From: an uncultured Bacteroidaceae bacterium
GTDB lineage: Bacteria; Bacteroidota; Bacteroidia; Bacteroidales; Bacteroidaceae
Length of the DNA: 64,000 bases
Reading direction: 5' to 3'
Assembly (NCBI GenBank): GCA_905234735.1
Contig: CAJOJA010000011.1
Coordinates: forward strand, 1 to 64,000
Shown here: positions 51,576 to 60,274 of the stretch, one piece after another
Layout of the letters: each line of letters opens with the position of its first letter
Position numbering within the stretch: position 1 is the stretch's first letter
The notes under the pieces: model-generated
Seen by the model: the letters and a program-made list of their open reading frames with translations, nothing else
What the model was told of the DNA's origin: nothing
Databases searched by the model: none
Position numbers and translations under genes: made by a program

Positions 51576-54500
51576 TCAATTGTCATTCGTTGCCTTTTCC
51601 TTCTCGACCTTGCTCTTTTCCTTCTCCTTCAGGAACTGTTGGTCGGCCTCTTCCTTCATGGCAGGGCGAATCTTCTCCTGTAGGTATTCGAAGTAGATGA
51701 AGAAGACGGGAACGGTGAACAGGATAGCCAGCGTGCCGACAATCATGCCGCCTACAACACCCACACCAATGGTGCGGTTACCATTGGCACCGGCACCCGT
51801 AGCTGTCAGCAGGGGTAACATTCCGAGTACGGCGGTCAAAACTGTCATAAGGATAGGACGCAGACGAGCTTCAGCTGCAGCGTAGGCTGCCTCGACGATG
51901 CCCATACCCTTTCGACGACGTTCCAGCGCGAACTCTGTAATCAGAATGGCAGTCTTGGCCAGCAGACCGATGAGCATGATAACACCCGTCTGCAGGTAAA
52001 TGTTGTTCTCAATCTGTCCGATGGGTGGGAATACGCTGTAGATTTGGTTCCATACCCAGGCAAATCCGAACGAACCCATCAGACCAGCTGGTACGGACAG
52101 GATGACGGCAAAGGGTACGAGAAAACTCTCATACAGACTGGACAGAATCAGGAAGATGAGTATGACACAGACTCCGTAGATGAGCAGTGACTTGTTGGAA
52201 CCCATCTGCTGGTATTCCTCACGCGAGATGCTTCCGTATTCGTAGCTGATGTAGTCGGGTAGAATCTGCTGCTTAACTTCCTCGATTGCTTTCATCACGT
52301 CAGTGGAGGTGTAGCCCTGAGCAGGCGAAGCCATTACTGAAATTTCGGAGAACAAATTGAAACGAGTGTCGTTCTCAGGACCTAACACTGGGGTGAGCTT
52401 CACGAACTGCGAGAGGGGGGCCATCGATGCACCACTGCGAACGTACATGTTCGAGAGGTCCAACTCGCTGGTGCGTAGTTTCGGGTCTGCTTGCAGCATA
52501 ACACGGTAGACCTTACCAAACTGGTTGAAGTTGGAGACGTATGAACCACCGCAATAACTTCCTAACGTGGAGAGCACCGTTTGGGGAGAGATTCCTGCCA
52601 GTTTGCATCGGGCAGCATCCACCTCGACCTTGTATTGGGGGTAGGTGCGCGCATAGCTGGTCATGGCCATCTGTACCTCTTCGCGTTGGTTCAGTGCAGC
52701 CAGGAACTGTTGAGTAAGTTGTAAGAACTCTCCCTTGTCACCGTCGGATTTGTCCTGCAGGTGAAGGTCGACGTTTGAACCCATACCGTAGCCTGGAATC
52801 ATACCTGGCTCAAAGACGAATATCTGGGCCTCGGGTATCTCTCGCGCCAACTGTCCCATGAGCTGATATTTCTTAATAGTGGAAGTGTGGATGAAGCCCG
52901 AACCGGGAATCCAGTTGCCAGAACGGTCATCCCAGTGTTTCAGTCGTAGGATGACCATAGCATTGGCTGCACCCTGTCCGCTCATCATACCATAACCACT
53001 CACGCGCGAGAAGTCGCGAATGTCCTCGTCCTTTTCCACGATGGCCTGAATCTTGTCTAGCACCTTTTCTGTCTGTCCAAGATTTGACCCTGGCGGACAG
53101 GTCACGTTAACCATCATCACACCTTGGTCTTCCTGTGGTACCAATCCCTTAGGCAGATTTGTCATAGCCAAATACAACAGGGCGAAGGATACCAATACAC
53201 TGAGACTGGCTACCCAACGGTGGTTTATGACACCGCGCAGGAAACGGGTATACTTGCCCATAACGGCACCGAACGATGCTTCATAGGCCATTCGTGTGCG
53301 CTTGTTCAGTCCGATGAAGAAACCGTCTATTGGGTTGCGCCTGATACGCTCATCTTTAGGTGGACGCATCATCATTGCGCACAGTGCGGGGCATACAACA
53401 AGGGCACTGACACAGGAGATACCTACGGCTGTGGCCAGTGTGACACCAAACTGGGTGTAGAACATACCGGAAGTGCCGCCCATCATCGTTACGGGGATGA
53501 ACACGGCCATGAATACGAAGGTACAGGAGATAACGGCCATTGTTACATCACTCAATGCGTCTTTTGTGGCCTGATATGAACTCTTGTAACCTGCATCGAA
53601 TTTGGCCTGCACGGCTTCCACAACCACGATGGCATCGTCGACCACTGTACCGATGGCTAATACGAGGGCGAACAGCGTGAGTAGGTTCAGCGTGAAGCCT
53701 GCTACACTCAGAGCGGCAAACGTACCTACCAGCGATATGATAATGGAAATGGCTGGAATGATTGTAGCCTTGAAGTCTTGTAGGAAGAAGTATACCACCA
53801 AGACCACCAGAATGAGGGCTATAGCCAGCGTTTCTTTTACATTGTAGATGGATGCGTTGAGGAAGTCGTTACTGGACATCATTTGCACGAAGTACAGTCC
53901 CTTAGGCAAGTCCTTCTCCAGTTCCTTCAACTTCGCGGAGAAACGGTCGTTCGTTTCCTTGGCGTTAGCACCTGCCAGCTGGAAGGCCATGAACTGAACG
54001 GCGTGTTTCCCGTCTACCTGACCGGAATATCCATAACTGTCTTGTCCGAGTTCTACATCAGCCACGTCCTTCAGGCGCAAGATGCTGCCGTCGGATTTTG
54101 CTGAGATGACAATATTCTCAAATTCCTCTACGCTTCTCAGACGGCCTGTGTACTTCATGGTGTACTGGTAAACATTCTCCAGGTCCTTACCATGTCCGCC
54201 TTCGGTGGGTTTTTCGCCTAAGGTGCCGACGGCAGCCTCCAGGTTCTGTTCCGCCAGGCAGGCAGTGATGTCACTGGGAATGAGGCCATACTGAGCCATC
54301 ACCTCCGGCTTCATCCAGATTCGCAAGGAGTAAGAGGCACCCAGGCAGAACACCTCGCCCACACCCTGGATGCGCTTCAGCTGCGGGGTGACGTTGATGT
54401 TCATGTAGTTTGACATGAAATTAGCATCGTATTCGGGATTTTCTGTCACCAGGGCATTAATCTGCAGGAATGAGGTCTGTCGCTTGTAGGTGGTAACACC

Positions 54501-54884
54501 AATCATGGTCACCTCCTGGGGCAGAAGACCTTGTGCCATGGATACACGGTTCTGAACGTTGACGGCAGCCATGTCAGGGTTAGTGCCCTGTTTGAAATAC
54601 ACGGTTACTGAGCCTGAACCCGAGTTGGTGGTGCTACTGGTCATGTAAATCATGTTCTCTACACCATTGATGCTTTCCTCCAAGGGCTGAATAACGGCTT
54701 TGGTAACTGTCTCCGCACTGGCACCTGGGTAGGTGGCGTTTACCACCACGGTTGGTGGTGCAATATCGGGGAACTGCTCAACGGGCAGGCTTACGTAGGA
54801 GAGTGCACCCAAGAACAGTATGACGATGGCTATAGACAAAGCCATCACAGGCCGCTTAATGAATATGTTTCCTTTCATTGTCAA
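51576..54884 (-). CDS. RND efflux pump inner-membrane transporter (HAE1/AcrB type)
   Basis: 1102 aa with twelve predicted membrane helices and two large periplasmic loops. FIKRPVMALSIAIVILFLGAL at the start, LVLAIGTVVDDAIVVVEAVQ containing the paired aspartates of the proton relay in helix 4, GTSGMFYTQFGVTLATAV, and GLLAKTAILITEFALERRRK are all AcrB/MexB-like. The C-terminal tail is Lys/Glu-rich. It expels hydrophobic compounds, bile salts or antibiotics. It is the middle gene of the operon and lies 28 bases after the adaptor gene. Confidence 0.97.
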   Translation of the reverse strand: MTMKGNIFIKRPVMALSIAIVILFLGALSYVSLPVEQFPDIAPPTVVVNATYPGASAETVTKAVIQPLEESINGVENMIYMTSSTTNSGSGSVTVYFKQGTNPDMAAVNVQNRVSMAQGLLPQEVTMIGVTTYKRQTSFLQINALVTENPEYDANFMSNYMNINVTPQLKRIQGVGEVFCLGASYSLRIWMKPEVMAQYGLIPSDITACLAEQNLEAAVGTLGEKPTEGGHGKDLENVYQYTMKYTGRLRSVEEFENIVISAKSDGSILRLKDVADVELGQDSYGYSGQVDGKHAVQFMAFQLAGANAKETNDRFSAKLKELEKDLPKGLYFVQMMSSNDFLNASIYNVKETLAIALILVVLVVYFFLQDFKATIIPAISIIISLVGTFAALSVAGFTLNLLTLFALVLAIGTVVDDAIVVVEAVQAKFDAGYKSSYQATKDALSDVTMAVISCTFVFMAVFIPVTMMGGTSGMFYTQFGVTLATAVGISCVSALVVCPALCAMMMRPPKDERIRRNPIDGFFIGLNKRTRMAYEASFGAVMGKYTRFLRGVINHRWVASLSVLVSFALLYLAMTNLPKGLVPQEDQGVMMVNVTCPPGSNLGQTEKVLDKIQAIVEKDEDIRDFSRVSGYGMMSGQGAANAMVILRLKHWDDRSGNWIPGSGFIHTSTIKKYQLMGQLAREIPEAQIFVFEPGMIPGYGMGSNVDLHLQDKSDGDKGEFLQLTQQFLAALNQREEVQMAMTSYARTYPQYKVEVDAARCKLAGISPQTVLSTLGSYCGGSYVSNFNQFGKVYRVMLQADPKLRTSELDLSNMYVRSGASMAPLSQFVKLTPVLGPENDTRFNLFSEISVMASPAQGYTSTDVMKAIEEVKQQILPDYISYEYGSISREEYQQMGSNKSLLIYGVCVILIFLILSSLYESFLVPFAVILSVPAGLMGSFGFAWVWNQIYSVFPPIGQIENNIYLQTGVIMLIGLLAKTAILITEFALERRRKGMGIVEAAYAAAEARLRPILMTVLTAVLGMLPLLTATGAGANGNRTIGVGVVGGMIVGTLAILFTVPVFFIYFEYLQEKIRPAMKEEADQQFLKEKEKSKVEKEKATNDN

Positions 54885-54912
54885 TTCTCAATTCTTCTCA
54901 ATTGTCAACTAA

Positions 54913-56022
54913 TTATTTCTTCACTTTCTGCTCTTCCTTAACCATGCTGGCACCTTCAGCAACCACCTCTTCTCCAGCTTCCAAACCTTCGGTTACGATA
55001 AAATCCTTTCCATTGATCTGGCTCATGACGCTGACTACACGGCTATGAGCTACACCGTCTTTGTCGACTACGTATACTTTATGTCTGTCCTGCATCTGCA
55101 CGACACCGGCAGCTGGAACTGTTACAACGTCCTTGTATTCCATGGGAACAATGACATTGCCCGTGCTGCCCGAACGAAGCATGTGCCCGGGGTTGTTGAA
55201 GACGGCACGAATCTGCACGCTACCCGTAGAACGGTCTACTACACCGCTGGCAGTCTCCACGGTACCTGATTCGCCATAAATGGTTCCGTCCACCAACTGA
55301 AGTTTCACGTTGGGCATAGCAGCAACGGCCTTCTCGGCAGAGCCTGCCTTTCGGCTCATTTCCAGGAACTGACTTTCGTTCATGCTGAAGTAGACATACA
55401 TCTGGTTGTTGTCGCTGACTGTGGTCAGCGACTGAGGCATCGAGGGGCCTACCAGCGCGCCTTGGCGATAGGGCAGTGTGCCGATGACACCATTGGAGGG
55501 ACTCTTTACTTCGGTGTAGGAGAGCGAATTACGAGCGTTCACCACCTGTGCCTGTGCCTGTGCTACACTGGCTTTGGCCGTAAGCAGATTGTTTTGTGCC
55601 GTCTGCAGATCATATTCGCTGACCACCTGCTTGTCGAACAGTTGTTTGCGACTTTCGTAGGTCAATTGTGCTGTAGCTTCTTGAGCCTGGGCCGACTTCA
55701 GTGCAGCTTCAGCCGTGTTCAGGGCAGCCTGATAGGGGACTTGGTCGATGATGAACAATGTCTGTCCCTTGCTTACCGTCTGACCCTCAACCACGCAAAG
55801 CTTCTGCAGCGTTCCACTTACCTGGGGATAGACTTCGATGTCCTGACGACCACGGATGGTGGCACTGTACTTCGACTCCATCGTCACGTCTTGCTTGCTG
55901 ACTTTCGTTGTTTTGAATTCAACGATAGAGGCGGCCTGCTGCTTCTTTTTACCGCCACACGAACTTAGCATTGCTATCAAGCCCAGGGCCGATACCATAG
56001 CAATTTGAATATTCTTTCTCAT
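54913..56022 (-). CDS. RND efflux periplasmic adaptor lipoprotein (MFP)
   Basis: 369 aa with lipobox LSSC (Cys22). The lipoyl/biotinyl-like half-motif RQDIEVYPQVSGTLQKLCVVEGQTVSKGQTLFIID, an alpha-hairpin (AALKSAQAQEATAQLTYESR) and the YTEVKSPSNGVIGTLPYRQG return strand are classic AcrA/MexA features. First gene of the pump operon. A promoter -7 element lies just upstream at 56053-56060, and no local repressor gene is seen. Confidence 0.96.
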   Translation of the reverse strand: MRKNIQIAMVSALGLIAMLSSCGGKKKQQAASIVEFKTTKVSKQDVTMESKYSATIRGRQDIEVYPQVSGTLQKLCVVEGQTVSKGQTLFIIDQVPYQAALNTAEAALKSAQAQEATAQLTYESRKQLFDKQVVSEYDLQTAQNNLLTAKASVAQAQAQVVNARNSLSYTEVKSPSNGVIGTLPYRQGALVGPSMPQSLTTVSDNNQMYVYFSMNESQFLEMSRKAGSAEKAVAAMPNVKLQLVDGTIYGESGTVETASGVVDRSTGSVQIRAVFNNPGHMLRSGSTGNVIVPMEYKDVVTVPAAGVVQMQDRHKVYVVDKDGVAHSRVVSVMSQINGKDFIVTEGLEAGEEVVAEGASMVKEEQKVKK

Positions 56023-56052
56023 ATATTATAGGATTTGTTTCAAATTCGGCAG

Positions 56053-56096
56053 CAAAGATACGAAAAAAAAACGAATCGCGGTGTATCGCGATTCGT
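56053..56096 (-). terminator. rho terminator interlocked with the efflux promoter
   Basis: ACGAATCGCG pairs with CGCGATTCGT (56071-56080 with 56087-56096) around a 6-base loop, followed on the minus strand by nine T and then at once by TATCTTTG (56053-56060), the -7 element of the efflux operon. The terminator thus occupies the place of the -33 box and spacer. Confidence 0.8.
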
Positions 56097-56162
56097 CTAT
56101 TTAACCTATAAAAATGTTTTACGAGTTCAAAGGGAGATTTTCTAACAAACTTTAACTTATTA

Positions 56163-57935
56163 TTATGAGTTCATGCTAATAAGGAACTCCTCGTTGTTCT
56201 TGGTTTGTTCCATGCGGCTCTTCAGTTCGTTCATGGCTTCTATAGGGTTCATGTCCGATAGGAATTTCCGCAGAATCCACATACGGTCCAGCGTCATCTT
56301 GTCGTGGAGCAAGTCGTCGCGGCGTGTGCTCGATGCCACAATGTTCACGGCAGGGAAGATGCGTTTGTTGGCCAGTGTGCGGTCGAGTTGTAGCTCCATG
56401 TTACCTGTACCCTTAAACTCTTCGAAAATCACTTCGTCCATCTTCGAGCCTGTATCCGTAAGGGCTGTGGCGATGATGGTGAGCGAACCTCCGCCCTCGA
56501 TGTTACGTGCGGCACCGAAGAAACGTTTGGGCTTGTGCATGGCATTGGCGTCGACACCACCCGTCAGCACCTTTCCACTTGCAGGTGTCACCGTATTGTA
56601 TGCGCGAGCCAGACGTGTAATGGAGTCGAGAAAGATGACCACGTCGTGTCCGCATTCTACCATACGTTTTGCCTTCTCCAGAACGATACCGGCAATCTTC
56701 ACATGGCGTTCGGCAGGTTCGTCGAAGGTGCTTGCTATGACCTCTGCATTCACCGTGCGTGCCATGTCGGTAACCTCCTCCGGCCGTTCGTCTACGAGCA
56801 GCATCATCAGGTAGGCCTCGGGGTGGTTGCGTGCAATGCTGTTGGCAATGTCTTTAAGCAACAGGGTCTTACCCGTCTTGGGCTGAGCGACGATAAGGGC
56901 GCGCTGTCCCTTGCCGATGGGGGCAAAGAGGTCAACCACACGGGACGAAAGTGAATCGTTTTTGCCATTGCAAAGCATGAATTTCTCGTCTGGGAACAGG
57001 GGCGTGAGATGCTCAAAAGGACTGCGGTCGCGAGCGATGCTGGGGTCGCATCCGTTGATACGTACCACTTTTATCAGGGGGAAGTATTTTTCGCCTTCAC
57101 GCGGGGGGCGGACGGGACCTTCTATGACGTCGCCGGTCTTCAGTCCCAACGTCTTGACGATTTGTTGGTTGACGTATATGTCATCCGGCGAAGCCAAATA
57201 GTTATAGTCGCTCGAACGAAGGAATCCAAAACCTTCGGGCATGAGTTCCAGCACGCCTTCGCCCTTAATCTTTTCTCCGAAGTCGTAGCGCTGCGCATTG
57301 GCTGCTGCCTCCGTATTATGGTTTGCAGCCTTGTGTGGAGCATTCGCTGAACTATCTGCGGGGGCTACTGTAGAAAGCGCAGATTCAACGGGAATGGCGG
57401 GCAAGTCCTTCAGAATAATGAAGTCGGGCTCGTCGCGGGTGAAGAAGTCATCCTCAGGTTTAGTTGTCTCAGTTTTAGTTTCCACGGTCGTTGGCAGTGG
57501 TTCAGGCTGTGACTCACTTTCCTGTTCTGTTGTCTTGCGTGTACGCTTTTTCTTCTCCTTTTCGGCGGGTTGCTTGGCTTCGGCCTTTGCCTGGGGGGCG
57601 GCATTCTCTTCGGTTTCGTTCTGTTCCGTCTTCTTTTTACGTCCGCGCTTGGGTTTCTCGGCCTGAGGCTCGGTGGCTGTTTTCTTCTTATCCTCCTTTG
57701 CTTCGGCTTCTATCTCAGGGAACAAGGTGCCCGTTTCCTCTTTTTCCGCTTTCTTTTTGGGGCGTCCGCGCTTGGGTTTTTCCTGGGGAACGTTGCTGGT
57801 GCCCATGGTGGACTCTTTGTCTATGATATTATAGATGAGGGCCATTTTGTCGTTTGCCATTTGAGCTCCTATGCTCATGCCTAACTCCACGAGTTGTTCG
57901 GGAGTCATGCTTTCCAATTCACTCTTTGTGTGCAT
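56163..57935 (-). CDS. rho: Transcription termination factor Rho with long disordered insertion
   Basis: 590 aa against ~420 in E. coli. A Rho_N-like helical segment (residues 1-42) is followed by about 170 low-complexity residues (45-215) rich in Lys/Glu/Ala with two AT-hook-like motifs, [10 protein letters not shown] (53-62) and KPKRGRKKK (94-102). Then come the cold-shock RNA-binding domain ([20 protein letters not shown]) and the RecA-like ATPase with Walker A QPKTGKT (351-357) and [13 protein letters not shown]. Disordered insertions in Bacteroidota Rho have been linked to phase separation. The gene has its own promoter and an intrinsic terminator. Confidence 0.97.
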   Translation of the reverse strand: MHTKSELESMTPEQLVELGMSIGAQMANDKMALIYNIIDKESTMGTSNVPQEKPKRGRPKKKAEKEETGTLFPEIEAEAKEDKKKTATEPQAEKPKRGRKKKTEQNETEENAAPQAKAEAKQPAEKEKKKRTRKTTEQESESQPEPLPTTVETKTETTKPEDDFFTRDEPDFIILKDLPAIPVESALSTVAPADSSANAPHKAANHNTEAAANAQRYDFGEKIKGEGVLELMPEGFGFLRSSDYNYLASPDDIYVNQQIVKTLGLKTGDVIEGPVRPPREGEKYFPLIKVVRINGCDPSIARDRSPFEHLTPLFPDEKFMLCNGKNDSLSSRVVDLFAPIGKGQRALIVAQPKTGKTLLLKDIANSIARNHPEAYLMMLLVDERPEEVTDMARTVNAEVIASTFDEPAERHVKIAGIVLEKAKRMVECGHDVVIFLDSITRLARAYNTVTPASGKVLTGGVDANAMHKPKRFFGAARNIEGGGSLTIIATALTDTGSKMDEVIFEEFKGTGNMELQLDRTLANKRIFPAVNIVASSTRRDDLLHDKMTLDRMWILRKFLSDMNPIEAMNELKSRMEQTKNNEEFLISMNS

Positions 57936-58012
57936 GTAAATTTATGTATAGAAATGTAGTGTGTGAAATGTAGAATACAGTACAGAAGAGCGTTTTCCTC
58001 TGTTTTGTGGTA

Positions 58013-58072
58013 CAAAGGTACAAAATAAATATGAATTACAAATTACGAAAAGGGAATTATTTTGTAACTTTG
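58013..58072. promoter_or_regulatory. Divergent promoters of rho and the ABC-F gene
   Basis: Leftward for rho: TTTG (58039-58042) and TACCTTTG (58013-58020) with 18-base spacing. Rightward for the ABC-F gene: TAACTTTG at 58065-58072, placing its start of transcription about 12 bases before the ATG at 58091. The two promoters face away from each other within 60 bases. Confidence 0.65.
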
Positions 58073-58090
58073 TGGAAATTTTTACATGAT

Positions 58091-59920
58091 ATGGCGCAAG
58101 TAAACGCATTTCTGCAGGTCAACGGATTAACTCGTAGCGTAGGCGACCGACTGCTTTTCGGTGATATAAGTTTTGGTATTGCCGAACGTCAGCACGTGGG
58201 GCTGATAGCCCAGAACGGTACGGGTAAGACTACGCTGCTGAACATTCTTGCCGGTAAGGAAGTTGCGGACGAGGGCACTGTTGTCTATCGCAGCGGACTT
58301 CGGGTCGGCTATCTGGAACAGATGCCTCATTTCCCTATGGATATGACCGTTCGTCAGGCCAGTTACTGGCACCTCGACATAGCCCACATGCCAGCAGAGG
58401 AGGCGGCCGAGTATGAGTTGCGCTGCGAGCAGGTATTGACCAAGCTCCACATCACGGACCTGGAACAACCGCTGACGCACCTGTCTGGCGGCCAGCTGAA
58501 GCGTGTGGCCCTGGCCAATGTGCTCACCATACAGCCAGACCTGCTCATTTTGGACGAACCCACCAATCACTTGGACTTGGAGATGATTGAGTGGTTGGAG
58601 AAATACCTTTCCCGTTCGTCTATGACACTGCTGATGGTCACACACGATCGCTACTTCCTCGACCGTGTGTGCAGCATGATACTGGAGCTTGACGATCAGA
58701 CACTCTACACCTATCGTGGCAACTACGCCTATTATTTGGAGAAGCGTCAGGAGCGTGTCGACGTGCGCTCGTCGCAGGTGGCCCGTGCACAGAATCTGTA
58801 TCGCACGGAGTTGGACTGGATGCGACGTATGCCACAGGCCCGGGGCCACAAAGCCCGCTATCGTGAGGAGGCCTTCTACGAACTGGAACGTGTGGCCCGC
58901 CAACGCACGGAGGAGAAGCGTATGCGGCTGCAACTGAACTCTGCCTACATCGGTTCCAAGATTTTCGAGGCGGATTACGTCAGCAAATCCTTCCAGACGT
59001 CGGATGGTACGGAGAAGGTCATCCTGCGCGACTTCTACTACAACTTCTCGCGCTTTGAGAAAATGGGTATCGTAGGTGCAAACGGAACGGGGAAGAGTAC
59101 GTTCGTGAAGATGCTTCTGGGTATGGTTCCGCCCGATAGCGGACGCTTTGTCATCGGGGATACCGTACGTTTCGGCTACTATTCGCAGGAGGGCATGCAA
59201 TTTGACCAGCAGATGCGTGTCATCGACGCCATACGCCGTGTAGCGGAGTACGTGGATTTGGGCGGGGGGCGTCACCTTTCTGCCATGCAGTTCCTCCAGC
59301 ACTTCATGTTCACCCCCGAACAGCAACAGAACTACATCTACAAACTCTCCGGCGGCGAGCAGCGACGTCTCAACCTCTGTCAGGTGCTCATGCAGAATCC
59401 GAATTTTCTGGTTCTCGACGAGCCCACCAACGACCTTGACATCCTGACACTGCAAATCCTGGAGGAGTATCTGGCCGACTTTCGCGGTTGTGTCATTGTG
59501 GTCAGCCACGATCGCTACTTCATGGATAAGGTGGTCGACCACCTGCTTGTCTTCCAGGGCGACGGTCGGGTCAGTGACTTCCCGGGCAACTACTCGCAGT
59601 TCCGCGAGTGGGAGCGGATGCAGCCCACCCCTGCCGCAAAGACCGAGAAGTCAGCGAATGTCAGGGACAACGCAACGCAGCGCGAAGAACGCGGAACGAA
59701 TCGCAAGCGACGCCTCACGTACAACGAACGTCGCGAGTTTGAGCAGTTGGAGCGCGACATCGCAGCCCTGGAGCAGGAGAAGCAGGGCATCGTGGAAGCC
59801 CTCTCGGGTGCAACCCTGTCGGTGGACGACATCACAGTGAAGTCCAAGCGTCTGCCCCTGCTGCAAGCCGAATTGGACGAAAGGGAGATGCGCTGGCTCG
59901 AACTCAGCGAGTGGGCCTGA
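58091..59920 (+). CDS. ABC-F family ATPase (Uup-like)
   Basis: Start set at ATG 58091 (MAQVNAFLQVNG), since the frame upstream of it lies within the promoter. 609 aa, no membrane segments. Two nucleotide-binding domains are seen with Walker A IAQNGTGKTTLLN and VGANGTGKSTFVK, signatures LSGGQLKR and LSGGEQRR, and Walker B LLILDEPTNHLDLE and LVLDEPTNDLDIL. An interdomain linker and a C-terminal coiled coil (EFEQLERDIAALEQEKQG) fit Uup. ABC-F proteins act on the ribosome; this one is probably a housekeeping member rather than a resistance determinant. Confidence 0.94.
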   Translation: MAQVNAFLQVNGLTRSVGDRLLFGDISFGIAERQHVGLIAQNGTGKTTLLNILAGKEVADEGTVVYRSGLRVGYLEQMPHFPMDMTVRQASYWHLDIAHMPAEEAAEYELRCEQVLTKLHITDLEQPLTHLSGGQLKRVALANVLTIQPDLLILDEPTNHLDLEMIEWLEKYLSRSSMTLLMVTHDRYFLDRVCSMILELDDQTLYTYRGNYAYYLEKRQERVDVRSSQVARAQNLYRTELDWMRRMPQARGHKARYREEAFYELERVARQRTEEKRMRLQLNSAYIGSKIFEADYVSKSFQTSDGTEKVILRDFYYNFSRFEKMGIVGANGTGKSTFVKMLLGMVPPDSGRFVIGDTVRFGYYSQEGMQFDQQMRVIDAIRRVAEYVDLGGGRHLSAMQFLQHFMFTPEQQQNYIYKLSGGEQRRLNLCQVLMQNPNFLVLDEPTNDLDILTLQILEEYLADFRGCVIVVSHDRYFMDKVVDHLLVFQGDGRVSDFPGNYSQFREWERMQPTPAAKTEKSANVRDNATQREERGTNRKRRLTYNERREFEQLERDIAALEQEKQGIVEALSGATLSVDDITVKSKRLPLLQAELDEREMRWLELSEWA

Positions 59921-60026
59921 GTTCGTGGGGTAGAAGACGCCTTACATTAATTTTGTATGTGTGCGCGCATACGCGCATGATTTTCGTTCGCAATTAAAAT
60001 ATTTTGTAAAAATAAAGGGCAAATAT

Positions 60027-60057
60027 TTTGCAAGTTGAAAGATTATGCGTAACTTTG
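60027..60057 (+). promoter_or_regulatory. Promoter of the trp leader
   Basis: TTTG (60027-60030), 19-base spacer, TAACTTTG (60050-60057): a near-perfect Bacteroidota promoter. Transcription should start near 60064, giving a leader of about 210 nt before trpB. Confidence 0.75.
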
Positions 60058-60089
60058 CCAACGATTTAACACATAAAGACGTAGAAACA

Positions 60090-60146
60090 ATGATGTACAC
60101 ATACAACTTTTGGTGGTGGCAAAGCTCAAGATTAACAAAATCGTGA
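60090..60146 (+). CDS. trpL: Tryptophan-rich leader peptide (18 aa)
   Basis: ATG at 60090 opens MMYTYNFWWWQSSRLTKS followed by TGA. Three adjacent Trp codons (60111-60119) are far beyond chance, and the peptide lies between a good promoter and an intrinsic terminator in front of a tryptophan synthase gene. This is the architecture of transcription attenuation by leader translation: slow reading of the Trp codons when charged tRNA-Trp is scarce would favour an anti-terminator fold. The peptide itself is not expected to act further. The gene symbol is by analogy. Confidence 0.8.
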   Translation: MMYTYNFWWWQSSRLTKS

Positions 60147-60190
60147 GTCGCACAGCCGTATTCCAAAAGGATTGGACGAAAATAATACAG

Positions 60191-60223
60191 AAAGGCTTGT
60201 CGTACTTACGACAGGCTTTTTTT
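60191..60223 (+). terminator. Attenuator terminator upstream of trpB
   Basis: Ten pairs (60193-60202 with 60209-60218, two G-T wobbles) close a 6-base loop, and seven T follow. It lies 45 bases past the leader-peptide stop and 52 before trpB, so it must be read through for trpB expression. A CGCACAGCC stretch at 60149-60157 could pair with the upstream arm as an anti-terminator, with small bulges. A further small hairpin CCAA/TTGG is at 60163-60175. Confidence 0.8.
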
Positions 60224-60274
60224 GATTTATATTAAACATTAAATATATTACTTTTTTTCTAAAACATTACTCGT

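Noticed and set aside
58127..59542. Open frame of 471 codons antisense to the ABC-F gene
   Set aside because: Same effect of codon bias opposite a clear gene; no promoter or family features.
59942..60166. 74-codon minus-strand frame over the trp leader
   Set aside because: It covers the promoter and leader peptide; the plus-strand WWW leader explains the sequence better.
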